From Rhodovulum sp. (GTDB lineage: Bacteria; Pseudomonadota; Alphaproteobacteria; Rhodobacterales; Rhodobacteraceae), in the NCBI GenBank assembly GCA_002706605.1, contig PALT01000038.1, positions 124,001 to 188,000 on the forward strand: a stretch of DNA of 64,000 nt, written 5' to 3'. Shown here piece by piece: positions 1 through 9,372 of the stretch. A program made the translations under genes and the position numbers. Every line of letters starts with the position of its first letter. Positions within the stretch are counted from its first letter, which is position 1. The notes below the pieces were generated by a model that saw only the letters and a program-made list of their open reading frames with translations, searched no databases and was not told where the DNA came from.

Positions 1-770
1 CCCCCGGCAAGGGCGGCACCACGCATCTGGACCTGCCTGTGTTCAACTCGGTTCACGAAGCCAAGGCCGTCACCGAGGCCAACGCGACCGTGATCTACGT
101 TCCCCCGCCCTTTGCGGCTGACTCGATCCTCGAAGCGATCGACGCAGAAATGGAACTGATCGTTTGCATCACCGAAGGTATCCCGGTTCTGGACATGATG
201 CGCGTCAAACGCGCTCTGGTCGACAGCACCTCGCGCCTGATCGGCCCGAACTGCCCCGGCGTCATCACCCCCGGCGCCTGTAAGATCGGCATCATGCCCG
301 GCCACATCCACAAGCGTGGTTCGGTCGGCGTTGTGTCGCGCTCGGGTACGCTGACCTATGAGGCCGTGAAACAGACCACCGACATCGGTCTGGGTCAGTC
401 CTCGGCTGTTGGTATCGGCGGCGACCCGATCAAAGGCACCGAGCACATCGACGTGCTGGACATGTTCCTGGACGATGATGAGACCCAGTCGATCATCATG
501 ATCGGTGAAATCGGTGGTTCGGCCGAAGAAGAAGCAGCCGAATTCCTGAAAGAGCAAAAGAAAAAAGGTCGCTGGAAGCCGACCGCAGGCTTTATCGCTG
601 GTCGTACGGCCCCTCCGGGTCGCCGCATGGGCCACGCTGGCGCGATCGTTGCTGGCGGCAAAGGCGGTGCCGAAGACAAGATCGAAGCCATGAAATCGGC
701 CGGTATCATTGTTGCCGACAGCCCCGCTACGCTGGGCGAAGCCGTGCAAAAGGCGATCGAGCTCGGCTAA
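1..770 (+). CDS. sucD: Succinyl-CoA ligase alpha subunit, 5' truncated by the window
   Basis: The reading frame is open from base 3, so the N-terminus lies outside the window. About 256 residues are visible; full-length SucD is about 290. The alpha subunit binds CoA and carries the phosphohistidine during ADP/GDP-dependent succinyl-CoA to succinate conversion. The motif [10 protein letters not shown] holds the catalytic histidine. A CoA-ligase core follows the visible end of the CoA-binding domain ([14 protein letters not shown]). The gene precedes sucA in the usual alphaproteobacterial order. A GTG at 39 is internal, not the start. The identity is secure. Confidence 0.97.
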   Translation, partial: PGKGGTTHLDLPVFNSVHEAKAVTEANATVIYVPPPFAADSILEAIDAEMELIVCITEGIPVLDMMRVKRALVDSTSRLIGPNCPGVITPGACKIGIMPGHIHKRGSVGVVSRSGTLTYEAVKQTTDIGLGQSSAVGIGGDPIKGTEHIDVLDMFLDDDETQSIIMIGEIGGSAEEEAAEFLKEQKKKGRWKPTAGFIAGRTAPPGRRMGHAGAIVAGGKGGAEDKIEAMKSAGIIVADSPATLGEAVQKAIELG

Positions 771-820
771 TGCCGGCCGGGAACGCCATATGCGCGGGCT
801 CGGGTAGAGACGCTATTGGT

Positions 821-843
821 CCGGGGCGGTTTTATCGCCCCGG
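821..843 (+). other. Perfect 8-bp stem-loop after sucD
   Basis: CCGGGGCG (821-828) pairs with CGCCCCGG (836-843) around a GTTTTAT loop. No T-run follows directly. It lies just before the T-tailed hairpin at 847-871. The two may act together as a tandem terminator, or as an attenuator between sucD and sucA. Confidence 0.5.
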
Positions 844-846
844 CCA

Positions 847-871
847 ACGCCCATTTACGGGGCGTGTTTTT
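847..871 (+). terminator. Probable Rho-independent terminator downstream of sucD
   Basis: ACGCCC (847-852) and GGGCGT (860-865) form a 6-bp stem with a 7-base loop, followed by GTTTTT (866-871). It lies in the 349-base gap between sucD and sucA. It could partly separate sucCD from sucAB transcription. Confidence 0.55.
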
Positions 872-1119
872 CCGCGTGCTCAGGTTTTCGCACAAAACGC
901 CGTTCATTCTTTTGACACGTTTTCGTTGGTTTCCTTGGCAACCGACCCATCCGCGCCCCAAATGGGGGCAACCAAATCGCGTCTCGGCGCGTTGGCCCGC
1001 CGCAACAGCACGGTGGACCATATGACAAATCTTGCGTGGGGACCGTCGCGTCGCCTGCGCCCCGCCCCGGGTGATCAGCGCCCTCATTCGTACGGTCCCA
1101 ACCCACTAGAGGTTACCCA
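872..1119 (+). promoter_or_regulatory. sucD-sucA intergenic leader, probable sucA promoter region
   Basis: No convincing gene is present in the 349 bases between sucD and sucA. After the hairpins, a TTGACA at 912-917 could be a -35 box. The hexamer 17 bases downstream (TTGGCA) is a poor -10, so the promoter is not fixed. A ribosome binding site (AGAGG) lies about eight bases before the sucA ATG. Confidence 0.35.
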
Positions 1120-4077
1120 ATGAACGACCAAAGCCCCAACGATATCTTCCACGCTTCCAGCTTCCTTCAGGGGCATAACGCGGAATATATTGAGCAACTG
1201 TACGCGCAATATGCCAACGACCCGAACGCGGTTGATGAGGCATGGCAGGAATTCTTTCGCGCCTTGGGCGACTCCGAAGTCGACGTCAAGAAAGAGGCCA
1301 CCGGCCCCTCTTGGCAGCGCACCGATTGGCCGCCGACCCCGAACGATGACCTGACCATGGCGCTGGACGGGCAATGGCCTGCGGACCCTGCGCCTGCGGA
1401 CATGGGCAAAAAGATCGCCGCCAAGGCCGCCGACAAAGGCGTCGCCATCAGCGATGACCAGATGAAGCGCGCTGTGCTGGACTCGATCCGCGCACTAATG
1501 ATCATCCGCGCCTATCGTATCCGTGGCCACCTGATCGCCGACATCGACCCGCTGGGCATGCGCGACCAGACCCCCCACCCCGAACTGGACCCGAAATCCT
1601 ACGGCTTTACCGAGGCCGACATGGATCGCCCGATCTTTATCGACAACGTTCTGGGCCTGCAGATGGCCTCGATGCGTCAGATCATTTCGATCGTTCAGCG
1701 CACCTATTGCGGCACCTTTGCACTGCAATACATGCACATCTCGAACCCCGAAGAAGCCGGTTGGCTGAAAGAACGGATCGAGGGCTACGGCAAAGAGATC
1801 CACTTTACCCGCGAAGGTCGCCGCGCGATCCTGAACAAGCTGGTCGAGGCCGAAGGTTTCGAGAAATTCCTGCATGTGAAATACATGGGGACCAAGCGTT
1901 TCGGTCTGGATGGCGGCGAAAGCCTGATCCCCGCGATGGAACAGATCATCAAACGCGGCGGTGCTTTGGGTGCCAAGGAAATCGTCATCGGCATGCCCCA
2001 CCGCGGCCGTTTGAACATCCTTGCCAACGTGATGAGCAAACCCTACCGTGCGATCTTCAACGAATTCCAGGGCGGCAGCTTTAAGCCCGAGGACGTTGAT
2101 GGGTCGGGCGACGTAAAATACCACCTTGGCGCATCGTCGGACCGCGAATTCGACGGCAACACGGTTCACCTGTCGCTGACCGCGAACCCCTCGCACCTTG
2201 AGGCGGTGAACCCCGTTGTTCTGGGCAAGGCCCGCGCCAAAACCGACCAGAAAAACGACCACGACCGCACCAGCGTGATCCCAATCCTGCTGCACGGTGA
2301 CGCCGCATTTGCGGGTCAGGGCGTTGTGGCCGAATGTTTCGCCCTGTCGGGTCTGCGCGGTCACCGCACCGGCGGCACGATCCACATCGTTGTGAACAAC
2401 CAGATCGGTTTCACCACCGCGCCGCACTTCTCGCGCAGCTCGCCCTATCCGACGGACAACGCTCTGGTGGTTGAGGCCCCGATCTTCCACGTGAACGGCG
2501 ACGACCCCGAGGCCGTTGTCCACGCCGCTAAGGTCGCGACCGAATTCCGCCAGAAGTTCCAGAAAGACGTCGTGATCGACATCTTCTGCTATCGCCGCTT
2601 TGGTCACAACGAGGGCGATGAGCCCATGTTCACCAACCCGGTGATGTACAAAAAGATCAAAAAGCAAAAGACCACCCTGTCGCTTTATACCGACCGGTTG
2701 GTGGCTGATGGCCTGATCCCCGAGGGTGAGATCGAGGATATGAAGGCCGCGTTCCAATCCTACCTCAACGATGAGTTCGAGGCCGGTAAGGAATACAAAC
2801 CGAACAAGGCCGACTGGCTGGACGGTCGCTGGTCGCATCTGGACCGCGAAGGTGAAGAATACCAGCGCGGCGAGACGGCGATCAAACCCGAAACCTTTGA
2901 CGAAATCGGCGGCAAACTGACCGCGGTTCCCGACGGGTTCTCGGTGCACAAAACCGTTGGCCGCCTGATGCAAACCAAACAGGCCATGTTCGAAACCGGC
3001 AAAGGCTTTGACTGGGCCACGGCCGAGGCTCTGGCGTTCGGCTCGCTGCTGACCGAGGGCTATCCGGTCCGTCTGGCCGGTCAGGACTCGACGCGCGGCA
3101 CCTTCTCGCAGCGTCACTCGGCCTTTATCGATCAGAACACCGAAGAGCGTTACTATCCGCTGAACAACATCCGCGAAGGTCAGGCCCATTATGAGGTCAT
3201 CGACTCGATGCTGTCGGAATACGCGGTTCTGGGCTTTGAGTATGGCTATTCGCTGGCCGAACCCAACGCTCTGGTCATGTGGGAAGCACAGTTTGGCGAC
3301 TTCGCCAACGGCGCGCAGATCATGTTCGACCAGTTCATCAGCTCGGGCGAACGCAAATGGCTGCGGATGTCGGGTCTGGTGATGCTTCTGCCCCACGGGT
3401 TTGAGGGTCAGGGCCCCGAGCACAGCTCGGCCCGCCTAGAGCGTTTCCTGCAGATGAGCGCCGAGGACAACTGGATCGTCGCGAACTGCTCGACTCCGGC
3501 GAACTACTTCCACATCCTGCGTCGTCAGCTGCACCGCAGCTTCCGTAAACCGCTGGTTCTGATGACGCCCAAGTCGCTGCTGCGCCACAAGCTGGCCATC
3601 TCGACCAAAGAGGATTTCGTCAGCGGTTCCTCCTTCCACCGCATCCTGTGGGATGACGCGGAACAGGGCAACTCGGACACCAACCTCGTCGCCGACGACA
3701 AAATCAAGCGCGTGGTGCTCTGCTCGGGCAAGGTCTACTACGACCTGCTGGAAGAGCGCGACGCACGCGGTATCGACGACATCTACCTGATGCGCGTGGA
3801 ACAGTTCTATCCGTTCCCCGCCATCTCCTTGGCCAAGGAACTGGGTCGCTTCGCAAACGCCGAAATGATCTGGTGTCAGGAAGAGCCCAAGAACCAAGGC
3901 GCATGGACGTTCATCGAACCGAACCTCGAATGGGTTCTCACGCGGATCAAAGCCAAACACCCGCGTCCCCGCTATGTAGGCCGTCATGCGTCGGCCTCTC
4001 CGGCAACCGGCTTGGCAAGCCAGCACAAAGCACAGCAAGAGGCGCTCGTGAACGAAGCGCTGACGATCGAAGGGTAA
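1120..4077 (+). CDS. sucA: 2-oxoglutarate dehydrogenase E1 component
   Basis: 985 residues, within the normal range for SucA/OdhA. This thiamine-diphosphate enzyme decarboxylates 2-oxoglutarate and succinylates the E2 lipoyl arm. The N-terminal tail that binds E2 (SSFLQGHNAEYIEQLYAQY) is visible. So are the catalytic-domain segments GMPHRGRLNILANV and HGDAAFAGQGVV and the C-terminal transketolase-like part. The ATG follows AGAGG at good spacing. It ends six bases before sucB, so the two are cotranscribed and probably translationally coupled. Confidence 0.97.
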   Translation: MNDQSPNDIFHASSFLQGHNAEYIEQLYAQYANDPNAVDEAWQEFFRALGDSEVDVKKEATGPSWQRTDWPPTPNDDLTMALDGQWPADPAPADMGKKIAAKAADKGVAISDDQMKRAVLDSIRALMIIRAYRIRGHLIADIDPLGMRDQTPHPELDPKSYGFTEADMDRPIFIDNVLGLQMASMRQIISIVQRTYCGTFALQYMHISNPEEAGWLKERIEGYGKEIHFTREGRRAILNKLVEAEGFEKFLHVKYMGTKRFGLDGGESLIPAMEQIIKRGGALGAKEIVIGMPHRGRLNILANVMSKPYRAIFNEFQGGSFKPEDVDGSGDVKYHLGASSDREFDGNTVHLSLTANPSHLEAVNPVVLGKARAKTDQKNDHDRTSVIPILLHGDAAFAGQGVVAECFALSGLRGHRTGGTIHIVVNNQIGFTTAPHFSRSSPYPTDNALVVEAPIFHVNGDDPEAVVHAAKVATEFRQKFQKDVVIDIFCYRRFGHNEGDEPMFTNPVMYKKIKKQKTTLSLYTDRLVADGLIPEGEIEDMKAAFQSYLNDEFEAGKEYKPNKADWLDGRWSHLDREGEEYQRGETAIKPETFDEIGGKLTAVPDGFSVHKTVGRLMQTKQAMFETGKGFDWATAEALAFGSLLTEGYPVRLAGQDSTRGTFSQRHSAFIDQNTEERYYPLNNIREGQAHYEVIDSMLSEYAVLGFEYGYSLAEPNALVMWEAQFGDFANGAQIMFDQFISSGERKWLRMSGLVMLLPHGFEGQGPEHSSARLERFLQMSAEDNWIVANCSTPANYFHILRRQLHRSFRKPLVLMTPKSLLRHKLAISTKEDFVSGSSFHRILWDDAEQGNSDTNLVADDKIKRVVLCSGKVYYDLLEERDARGIDDIYLMRVEQFYPFPAISLAKELGRFANAEMIWCQEEPKNQGAWTFIEPNLEWVLTRIKAKHPRPRYVGRHASASPATGLASQHKAQQEALVNEALTIEG

Positions 4078-4083
4078 GTCAAT

Positions 4084-5592
4084 ATGTCCACTGAAGTACG
4101 CGTACCGACTCTGGGTGAAAGCGTCACCGAGGCCACTGTTGCAACGTGGTTCAAGCAACCCGGCGATACCGTCGCCGTAGACGAAATGCTGTGCGAGTTG
4201 GAGACCGATAAGGTCACCGTCGAGGTGCCCTCGCCCGCCGCTGGCACGCTGGGCGAAATCGTTGCCGCCGAAGGCGAAACCGTTGGTGTTGACGCCCTGC
4301 TGGCCACGATCTCCGAGGCTGGCGCGGCGGCAAGTGCTCCGGCCGCCAAAACCGAGACGGCGCCTGCCGCCGCCCCCGCAGATGCGGGCGGTTCGGCTGT
4401 GGACGTGATGGTCCCGACCCTTGGCGAAAGCGTCACCGAGGCCACCGTTTCCACTTGGTTCAAACAGGTGGGCGACACCGTCGCACAGGACGAGATGCTG
4501 TGCGAACTGGAAACCGACAAGGTGTCGGTTGAGGTCCCCGCGCCCGCCGCTGGTGTTCTGACCGAAATCACCGCCGCCGAAGGATCGACCGTTGATGCAT
4601 CGGCCAAACTGGGCGTGATCTCGTCGGGTGCTGGCGCGGCGGCTGCTCCGGCGGCTGCTCCCGCTGCTGCGGCTCCGGCCGCCTCGACCGGCAAGGACGT
4701 CGAAGACGCCCCCGCCGCCAAGAAAATGATGGCCGAGGCTGGCCTATCTGCCGGTTCGGTTCAGGGCACGGGCCGCGACGGTCGTGTCATGAAGGAAGAC
4801 GTGCAAAAAGCACTGGCCGCTGGCACCGCCGCTGCTTCGGCTGCGCCTGCTCCGGCTGCTGCACCGCGTGCGCCTGTCGCCGCCGAAGACTCGGCGCGCG
4901 AAGAGCGGGTCAAAATGACCAAGCTGCGTCAGACCATCGCCAAGCGTCTGAAAGACAGCCAGAACACCGCGGCCATGCTGACCACCTATAACGAGGTGGA
5001 CATGTCGGCCTCGATGGCGCTGCGTAAAGAATACAAAGACCTGTTTGAAAAGAAACACGGTGTGCGTCTGGGCTTTATGTCCTTCTTTACCAAGGCGTGC
5101 TGTCACGCCCTGAAAGAAGTGCCCGAAGTGAACGCCGAAATCGACGGCACGGACATCGTGTACAAGAACTTTGTTCACATGGGCATCGCCGCCGGTACGC
5201 CGCAGGGTCTGGTTGTTCCGGTCATCCGTGACGCCGACCAGATGTCGTTCGCCGAGATCGAAAAAGCGATCGCCGAAAAGGGCAAGCGCGCCCGCGACGG
5301 TAAACTGTCCATGGCGGAAATGCAGGGCGGCACCTTCACCATCTCCAACGGTGGTGTCTACGGCTCGCTGATGTCCTCGCCGATCCTGAACCCCCCGCAG
5401 TCCGGTATCCTCGGCATGCACAAAATTCAGGACCGTCCGGTCGTTGTGAACGGCGAAATCGTCATCCGTCCGATGATGTATTTGGCCCTGTCCTATGACC
5501 ACCGGATCGTTGACGGCAAAGGTGCTGTGACCTTCCTCGTGCGCGTCAAAGAAGCGCTGGAAGATCCCCGTCGCCTGCTGATGGATCTCTGA
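4084..5592 (+). CDS. sucB: Dihydrolipoyllysine succinyltransferase E2 with two lipoyl domains
   Basis: 502 residues. It forms the core of the 2-oxoglutarate dehydrogenase complex and transfers succinyl groups to CoA. Two biotinyl-lipoyl domains occur in tandem, at about 3-76 and 105-177. Each carries ELETDKV with the lipoylated lysine (K43 and K146). Ala/Pro-rich linkers follow each. An E3/E1-binding domain lies at about 205-245 and the catalytic domain at about 270-502, with SYDHRIVDG (His473). Escherichia coli SucB has a single lipoyl domain. The two copies remain very alike at DNA level (GAAAGCGTCACCGAGGCCAC in both), which points to an internal duplication or homogenisation. Confidence 0.96.
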   Translation: MSTEVRVPTLGESVTEATVATWFKQPGDTVAVDEMLCELETDKVTVEVPSPAAGTLGEIVAAEGETVGVDALLATISEAGAAASAPAAKTETAPAAAPADAGGSAVDVMVPTLGESVTEATVSTWFKQVGDTVAQDEMLCELETDKVSVEVPAPAAGVLTEITAAEGSTVDASAKLGVISSGAGAAAAPAAAPAAAAPAASTGKDVEDAPAAKKMMAEAGLSAGSVQGTGRDGRVMKEDVQKALAAGTAAASAAPAPAAAPRAPVAAEDSAREERVKMTKLRQTIAKRLKDSQNTAAMLTTYNEVDMSASMALRKEYKDLFEKKHGVRLGFMSFFTKACCHALKEVPEVNAEIDGTDIVYKNFVHMGIAAGTPQGLVVPVIRDADQMSFAEIEKAIAEKGKRARDGKLSMAEMQGGTFTISNGGVYGSLMSSPILNPPQSGILGMHKIQDRPVVVNGEIVIRPMMYLALSYDHRIVDGKGAVTFLVRVKEALEDPRRLLMDL

Positions 5593-5602
5593 TCAAGTCA
5601 AA

Positions 5603-5636
5603 CATCGGCGGGGACATTCCCCGCCGGTGCTTTTTT
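5603..5636 (+). terminator. Rho-independent terminator after sucB
   Basis: An 11-bp stem, CATCGGCGGGG (5603-5613) with CCCCGCCGGTG (5619-5629), one G-T pair, loop ACATT. TTTTTT (5631-5636) follows. This is a strong intrinsic terminator about ten bases after the sucB stop. lpd, 1.5 kb downstream, therefore needs readthrough or another promoter. Confidence 0.9.
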
Positions 5637-5668
5637 AGAACCCCGATGATGATGGCGAACTTGCACAT

Positions 5669-5680
5669 ATCTGCGCAGAT
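5669..5680. promoter_or_regulatory. 12-bp perfect palindrome before the MAPEG gene
   Basis: ATCTGCGCAGAT reads the same on both strands. It sits between the sucB terminator and the MAPEG gene start, where a promoter or operator for the MAPEG-glycosyltransferase-lpd unit would be expected. No regulator is assigned. Confidence 0.3.
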
Positions 5681-5728
5681 CACTGAGACCCCGACGGGCT
5701 CGGGACGCGGAACGATTGGCGGTGTGGC

Positions 5729-6124
5729 ATGAGCACCGAGTTGACCGTTCTGGCGCTGGCCATCGTTTTGCAGGCGGTTCAGTATTTCATTTTCGCGGTA
5801 CCTGCGAATTTGGAACTGGGGACGGGGTACACCTCCTCGGCCCGCGATTATCCGCCCTCGAAATCCCTGTCGGTGAAAACCGGTCGCTTGCAACGGGCGA
5901 TGAACAACCATTTTGAGGCGCTTATCCTGTTTACCGCAGCTGTGGTTGTTGTGACGCTGGGCGATCAATCGACCGCGTTCACCCGTGGCTGTGCATGGGC
6001 CTATCTGGCGGCGCGCGTCGCCTATGTGCCCGCCTATTATCTGGGCTGGCGTCCGTGGCGTTCGGCCATCTTTGGCGTGGGGTTCTTTGCCACGCTTTTG
6101 ATGGTTCTGGCGGCCTTGTGGTAG
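5729..6124 (+). CDS. MAPEG family membrane protein
   Basis: 131 residues with four hydrophobic segments, at about 5-25, 65-85, 88-105 and 110-130. It matches the small MAPEG family (membrane-associated proteins in eicosanoid and glutathione metabolism). The stretch RLQRAMNNHFEAL at about 52-64 is the typical Arg/Asn/Glu-bearing loop. Bacterial members are mostly of unknown function, and glutathione-dependent activity is only inferred from the family. It lies nine bases before the glycosyltransferase gene and probably shares its transcript. The ribosome binding site is weak (GGCGGTG). Confidence 0.8.
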   Translation: MSTELTVLALAIVLQAVQYFIFAVPANLELGTGYTSSARDYPPSKSLSVKTGRLQRAMNNHFEALILFTAAVVVVTLGDQSTAFTRGCAWAYLAARVAYVPAYYLGWRPWRSAIFGVGFFATLLMVLAALW

Positions 6125-6133
6125 AGGTGGGCC

Positions 6134-7081
6134 ATGACAGAGACACCCACCACTGCTCTGGTCAGTTGCATGCGCAACGAAGGGGCCAATCTGATCGAAT
6201 GGATCGCCTATAATCAGGTGATCGGTTTCGGCCCGATTGTGGTTCTGACCAACGATTGTACCGATGGCTCGGATGAGCTCTTGGCGCGGCTGGATACGCT
6301 GGGTGAGGTCATCCATGTGAACCACACCCCCGCCAAGGGTGAAAAACCGCAGTTTGCGGGCCTACGCATTGCCGAAGGTCTGGATGCCGTGCGCAGTTCC
6401 GATTGGGTTTTGGTGCAGGACGCCGATGAATACCTGACCGTCACCGCCGGCGCGGGCATGGTTGCTGACCTGATCACCGCCGCCGGTGCAGATGCCGATG
6501 CAATTGCCCTGTTCTGGCGGTTCTTTGGAACGGCCGGTCACGATACATGGCAGGGCGAACATATCTTGCCGACGCGCACCCGCACCCACGGCGCGCCGGC
6601 CCGCCGTCTGATCGGGCACAAGACCCTGTTCCGCCCCGACCGGTTCGAGCATTTCCACCCGCACATGCCAAAGGGGCCGCGTGGGGATGTTTCTGCACGC
6701 AACACCGCCGGTGTGGACCTGCCCACACGGGGTTTCGCCATCCCCGACCGCGTGCGCTACCAGTGTGGTATGGAACGTTGCACTTTCGAAAACGGCTGGC
6801 TGGCGCATCACGCGCTGAAGGCCGCGGATGTCTACCGCACCAAGAAATACCGCGGCTTTGGTGGCCAACCGCTTGAAAACCGGTTTGAGGTCGGCGGAGA
6901 GGTCTACCGCGCCTTTGACCGAAACGAAGTTGAAAATACCGATATCCTGCGCATGTGGCCCGAGACCCGTGCGCGCATTGATGCCCTGTTGCAGGACGCA
7001 GAGACCCGTCGCCTGCACGAGCATTGCCAATCATGGTTCCAGATGGAAATCGCCCGTGTCGCGATGCTGGAACGAGTTTAA
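6134..7081 (+). CDS. Glycosyltransferase family 2 protein
   Basis: 315 residues. The N-terminus shows a GT-A fold of the Glyco_tranf_2_4 type: an ALVSCMRNEGANLIEWI start, VVLTNDCTDGSDEL, and a metal-binding QDADEY at 95-100 in place of the classical DxD. Family members transfer sugars to surface polysaccharide or lipid acceptors; donor and acceptor are unknown here. A strong GAGGTGGG lies before the ATG. It sits between MAPEG and lpd with 9- and 33-base gaps, so it is probably cotranscribed with lpd although no metabolic link is evident. Confidence 0.82.
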   Translation: MTETPTTALVSCMRNEGANLIEWIAYNQVIGFGPIVVLTNDCTDGSDELLARLDTLGEVIHVNHTPAKGEKPQFAGLRIAEGLDAVRSSDWVLVQDADEYLTVTAGAGMVADLITAAGADADAIALFWRFFGTAGHDTWQGEHILPTRTRTHGAPARRLIGHKTLFRPDRFEHFHPHMPKGPRGDVSARNTAGVDLPTRGFAIPDRVRYQCGMERCTFENGWLAHHALKAADVYRTKKYRGFGGQPLENRFEVGGEVYRAFDRNEVENTDILRMWPETRARIDALLQDAETRRLHEHCQSWFQMEIARVAMLERV

Positions 7082-7114
7082 CAAACGAGATGAAACTAGG
7101 TTAGGACCAAGAGT

Positions 7115-8503
7115 ATGGCAGACTATGATGTAATCGTCATTGGTGGTGGCCCCGGCGGCTATGTGTGTGCGATCCGTTGTGCACAGCTGGGCTTGAAAAC
7201 CGCATGTGTTGAGGGGCGTGAGACCCTTGGCGGCACCTGTCTGAACGTGGGCTGCATCCCGTCCAAGGCGCTGCTCCATGCGACGCACCTGCTGCACGAA
7301 GCCGAGCATAATTTCGCCAGCATGGGCCTGAAGGGCAAATCGCCCTCCGTCGATTGGGCGCAGATGCAGACCTACAAGGACGATGTCATCGGCCAGAACA
7401 CCAAGGGCATCGAGTTCCTGTTCAAAAAGAACAAGGTTGATTGGCTGAAAGGCTGGGGCTCGATCCCCGCTGCCGGTCAAGTCAAAGTCGGCGATGAGGT
7501 CCACAACGCCAAGAACATCGTGATCGCCACCGGGTCTGAGGCGTCTAGCCTGCCGGGCATCGAGATCGACGAAAAGGTCGTCGTGACCTCGACCGGCGCG
7601 CTGTCCCTGCCGAAAATCCCGAAAAAGATGGTCGTCATCGGTGCCGGTGTGATCGGTCTGGAGATGGGCTCGGTCTATGCGCGTCTGGGTGCCGAGGTGA
7701 CCGTGGTCGAATTCCTCGACAACATCACCCCGGGCATGGACGCCGAAGTGTCCCGCAGCTTCCAGAAACTGCTGAAAAAGCAGGGCCTGAACTTTATCAT
7801 GGGTGCCGCCGTTCAGGGCGTTGAGGCCACCAAGACCAAGGCCAAAGTGACCTACAAGCTGCGCAAAGACGACAGCGAGGCCACGCTGGACGCCGATGTG
7901 GTTCTGGTTGCCACCGGTCGCCGTCCGTTCACCGATGGTCTGGGCCTTGAGGCACTGGGCGCAGAAATCTTGCCGCGCGGTCAGATCAAAACCGATGGCC
8001 ATTGGGCGACCACCGTCAAAGGCGTCTACGCGATCGGTGACGCGATTGAGGGTCCGATGCTGGCCCACAAGGCCGAGGACGAAGGCATGGCCGTCGCCGA
8101 GGTTCTGGCAGGCAAGTCCGGCCACGTGAACTATGGCGTCATCCCCGGCGTGATCTACACCCAGCCCGAAGTCGCCTCGGTTGGCAAAACCGAAGAGCAA
8201 CTGAAAGAAGAAGGCGTCGCCTATAAGGTCGGCAAATTCTCGTTCATGGGCAACGCCCGCGCCAAGGCCGTGCATCAGGGCGACGGGTTCGTCAAACTGC
8301 TGGCTGATAAAAACACCGACCGCATTCTGGGCTGTCACCTGATCGGTCCGTCGGCGGGCGATCTGATCCACGAGATCTGTGTCGCGATGGAATTCGGCGC
8401 CTCGGCGCAGGATCTGGCGCTGACCTGTCACGCGCACCCGACCTTCTCGGAGGCAATGCGCGAGGCCGCTCTGGCCTGTGGCGACGGCGCGATCCACGCC
8501 TGA
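7115..8503 (+). CDS. lpd: Dihydrolipoyl dehydrogenase (E3)
   Basis: 462 residues. This FAD-dependent disulfide oxidoreductase reoxidises the lipoyl arms of the 2-oxoacid dehydrogenase complexes with NAD+. The N-terminal FAD motif is [12 protein letters not shown]. The redox disulfide is [13 protein letters not shown] (C42, C47). An NAD-binding [11 protein letters not shown] lies near 175-190. The interface His-Glu motif HAHPTFSEA is near the C-terminus. Its place after sucAB assigns it to the 2-oxoglutarate dehydrogenase complex, although it may also serve others. Confidence 0.97.
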   Translation: MADYDVIVIGGGPGGYVCAIRCAQLGLKTACVEGRETLGGTCLNVGCIPSKALLHATHLLHEAEHNFASMGLKGKSPSVDWAQMQTYKDDVIGQNTKGIEFLFKKNKVDWLKGWGSIPAAGQVKVGDEVHNAKNIVIATGSEASSLPGIEIDEKVVVTSTGALSLPKIPKKMVVIGAGVIGLEMGSVYARLGAEVTVVEFLDNITPGMDAEVSRSFQKLLKKQGLNFIMGAAVQGVEATKTKAKVTYKLRKDDSEATLDADVVLVATGRRPFTDGLGLEALGAEILPRGQIKTDGHWATTVKGVYAIGDAIEGPMLAHKAEDEGMAVAEVLAGKSGHVNYGVIPGVIYTQPEVASVGKTEEQLKEEGVAYKVGKFSFMGNARAKAVHQGDGFVKLLADKNTDRILGCHLIGPSAGDLIHEICVAMEFGASAQDLALTCHAHPTFSEAMREAALACGDGAIHA

Positions 8504-8510
8504 TAAAGTC

Positions 8511-8544
8511 GGCTGACCGGGGCGGGATGAAACCCCGGTCAGCC
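8511..8544 (+). terminator. Strong hairpin after lpd, probable terminator
   Basis: GGCTGACCGGGG (8511-8522) pairs perfectly with CCCCGGTCAGCC (8533-8544) around a 10-base loop, eight bases after the lpd stop. There is no T-run, so it may act as a processing or stability element or a Rho-assisted terminator. The rest of the gap to the GntR gene (8545-8690) shows nothing I can name. Confidence 0.55.
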
Positions 8545-8690
8545 TACGGCGTTGGCGTTCGCCGGAGCACGCGCCAAAGCAGCACGCGTCATGATTCATC
8601 TAACGCAGTTGCATCGAAATTCCGTCGCACATGTTTTCACAAAAACAGGCGAAAAATTTACCGTACATTTTTGAACAGGGCTTGTGCTCG

Positions 8691-9341
8691 TCAGGCCGCC
8701 AAAAGGCGCAGGCCTTGGGTCACATCCGTGCGCACCGCAAGACGCAGCGCGGGTTCATCCCCTGCCTTGAGCGCCTCAAGAATCACACGGTGATGGCGCG
8801 GGGCCTCGGTCCGACCCAGACGTCCATATAGCGCCCGCATCGTCGGCCCAAGTTGCAGCCACACCGTTTCCGCCATCGCCAACATCGCCGGTGCCTGCGC
8901 GCGCAGGTACAGGGTGCGGTGAAACTCTAGGTTCGTCTTGATGAAGGCGACGGCATCCTTGCGGCTGGCCGCCTCGGAAATCGTGCCGTTGATCACCTGA
9001 AGGCGGTCGATCAGGGCAAGGTGCGCCCGCGGCAAGGCCCGCGAGGCCAATTCCGGTTCCAACAGGGCGCGCAGGGCGGCGAGTTCTTCAATCCGCTCGT
9101 TGCTCAGTTCCGGCGTCGAAATCCGGCCCGAGTTCGTCAAGGTCAGCGCGCCCTCAGCCACCAACCGGCGCACGGATTCGCGCACGGGTGTCATGGACAC
9201 GCCGAACTGTTTGCCCACCCCCCGCAGGGTCAGCGCCGCACCGGGCGTGATTTCGCCATGCATGATACGCGCACGCAGCGTGCGATAAATCTGGTCATGG
9301 GCGGGGGCGCTGCTCTCGGCAGGACGGGTTTGGATCAACAT
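8691..9341 (-). CDS. GntR family transcriptional regulator, FCD type
   Basis: 216 residues. The N-terminal winged helix-turn-helix (about 15-80) contains YRTLRARIMHGEITPGAAL and FGVSMTPVRESVRRL, the GntR signature. An all-helical FCD ligand domain follows (about 85-205), with NLEFHRTLY and later His residues typical of the metal/organic-acid pocket. Family members repress transport or catabolic genes for organic acids. The ATG lies 31 bases after the metallopeptidase gene. The 14-bp palindrome at 9348-9361 lies in that gap and may be its operator. The ligand is unknown. Confidence 0.9.
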   Translation of the reverse strand: MLIQTRPAESSAPAHDQIYRTLRARIMHGEITPGAALTLRGVGKQFGVSMTPVRESVRRLVAEGALTLTNSGRISTPELSNERIEELAALRALLEPELASRALPRAHLALIDRLQVINGTISEAASRKDAVAFIKTNLEFHRTLYLRAQAPAMLAMAETVWLQLGPTMRALYGRLGRTEAPRHHRVILEALKAGDEPALRLAVRTDVTQGLRLLAA

Positions 9342-9347
9342 GGGACG

Positions 9348-9361
9348 TTTGTGATCACAAA
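9348..9361. promoter_or_regulatory. 14-bp palindrome TTTGTGATCACAAA, candidate GntR operator
   Basis: A perfect palindrome six bases upstream of the GntR gene ATG, between that gene and the metallopeptidase gene before it. Its TTGT-N4-ACAA core resembles sites of FCD-type GntR regulators (T.GT...AC.A). It would suit autoregulation. No Shine-Dalgarno is visible before the GntR ATG. Confidence 0.5.
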
Positions 9362-9372
9362 TGGCCCGCGCG

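Noticed and set aside
912-940. Sigma-70 promoter for sucA at TTGACA 912
   Set aside because: A good -35, but the -10 hexamer (TTGGCA) is poor; kept only as a low-confidence regulatory region.
1495-3423. Long minus-strand open frame opposite sucA (642 residues)
   Set aside because: It is the antisense shadow of a well-identified gene in high-GC DNA; the translation has no recognisable domain.
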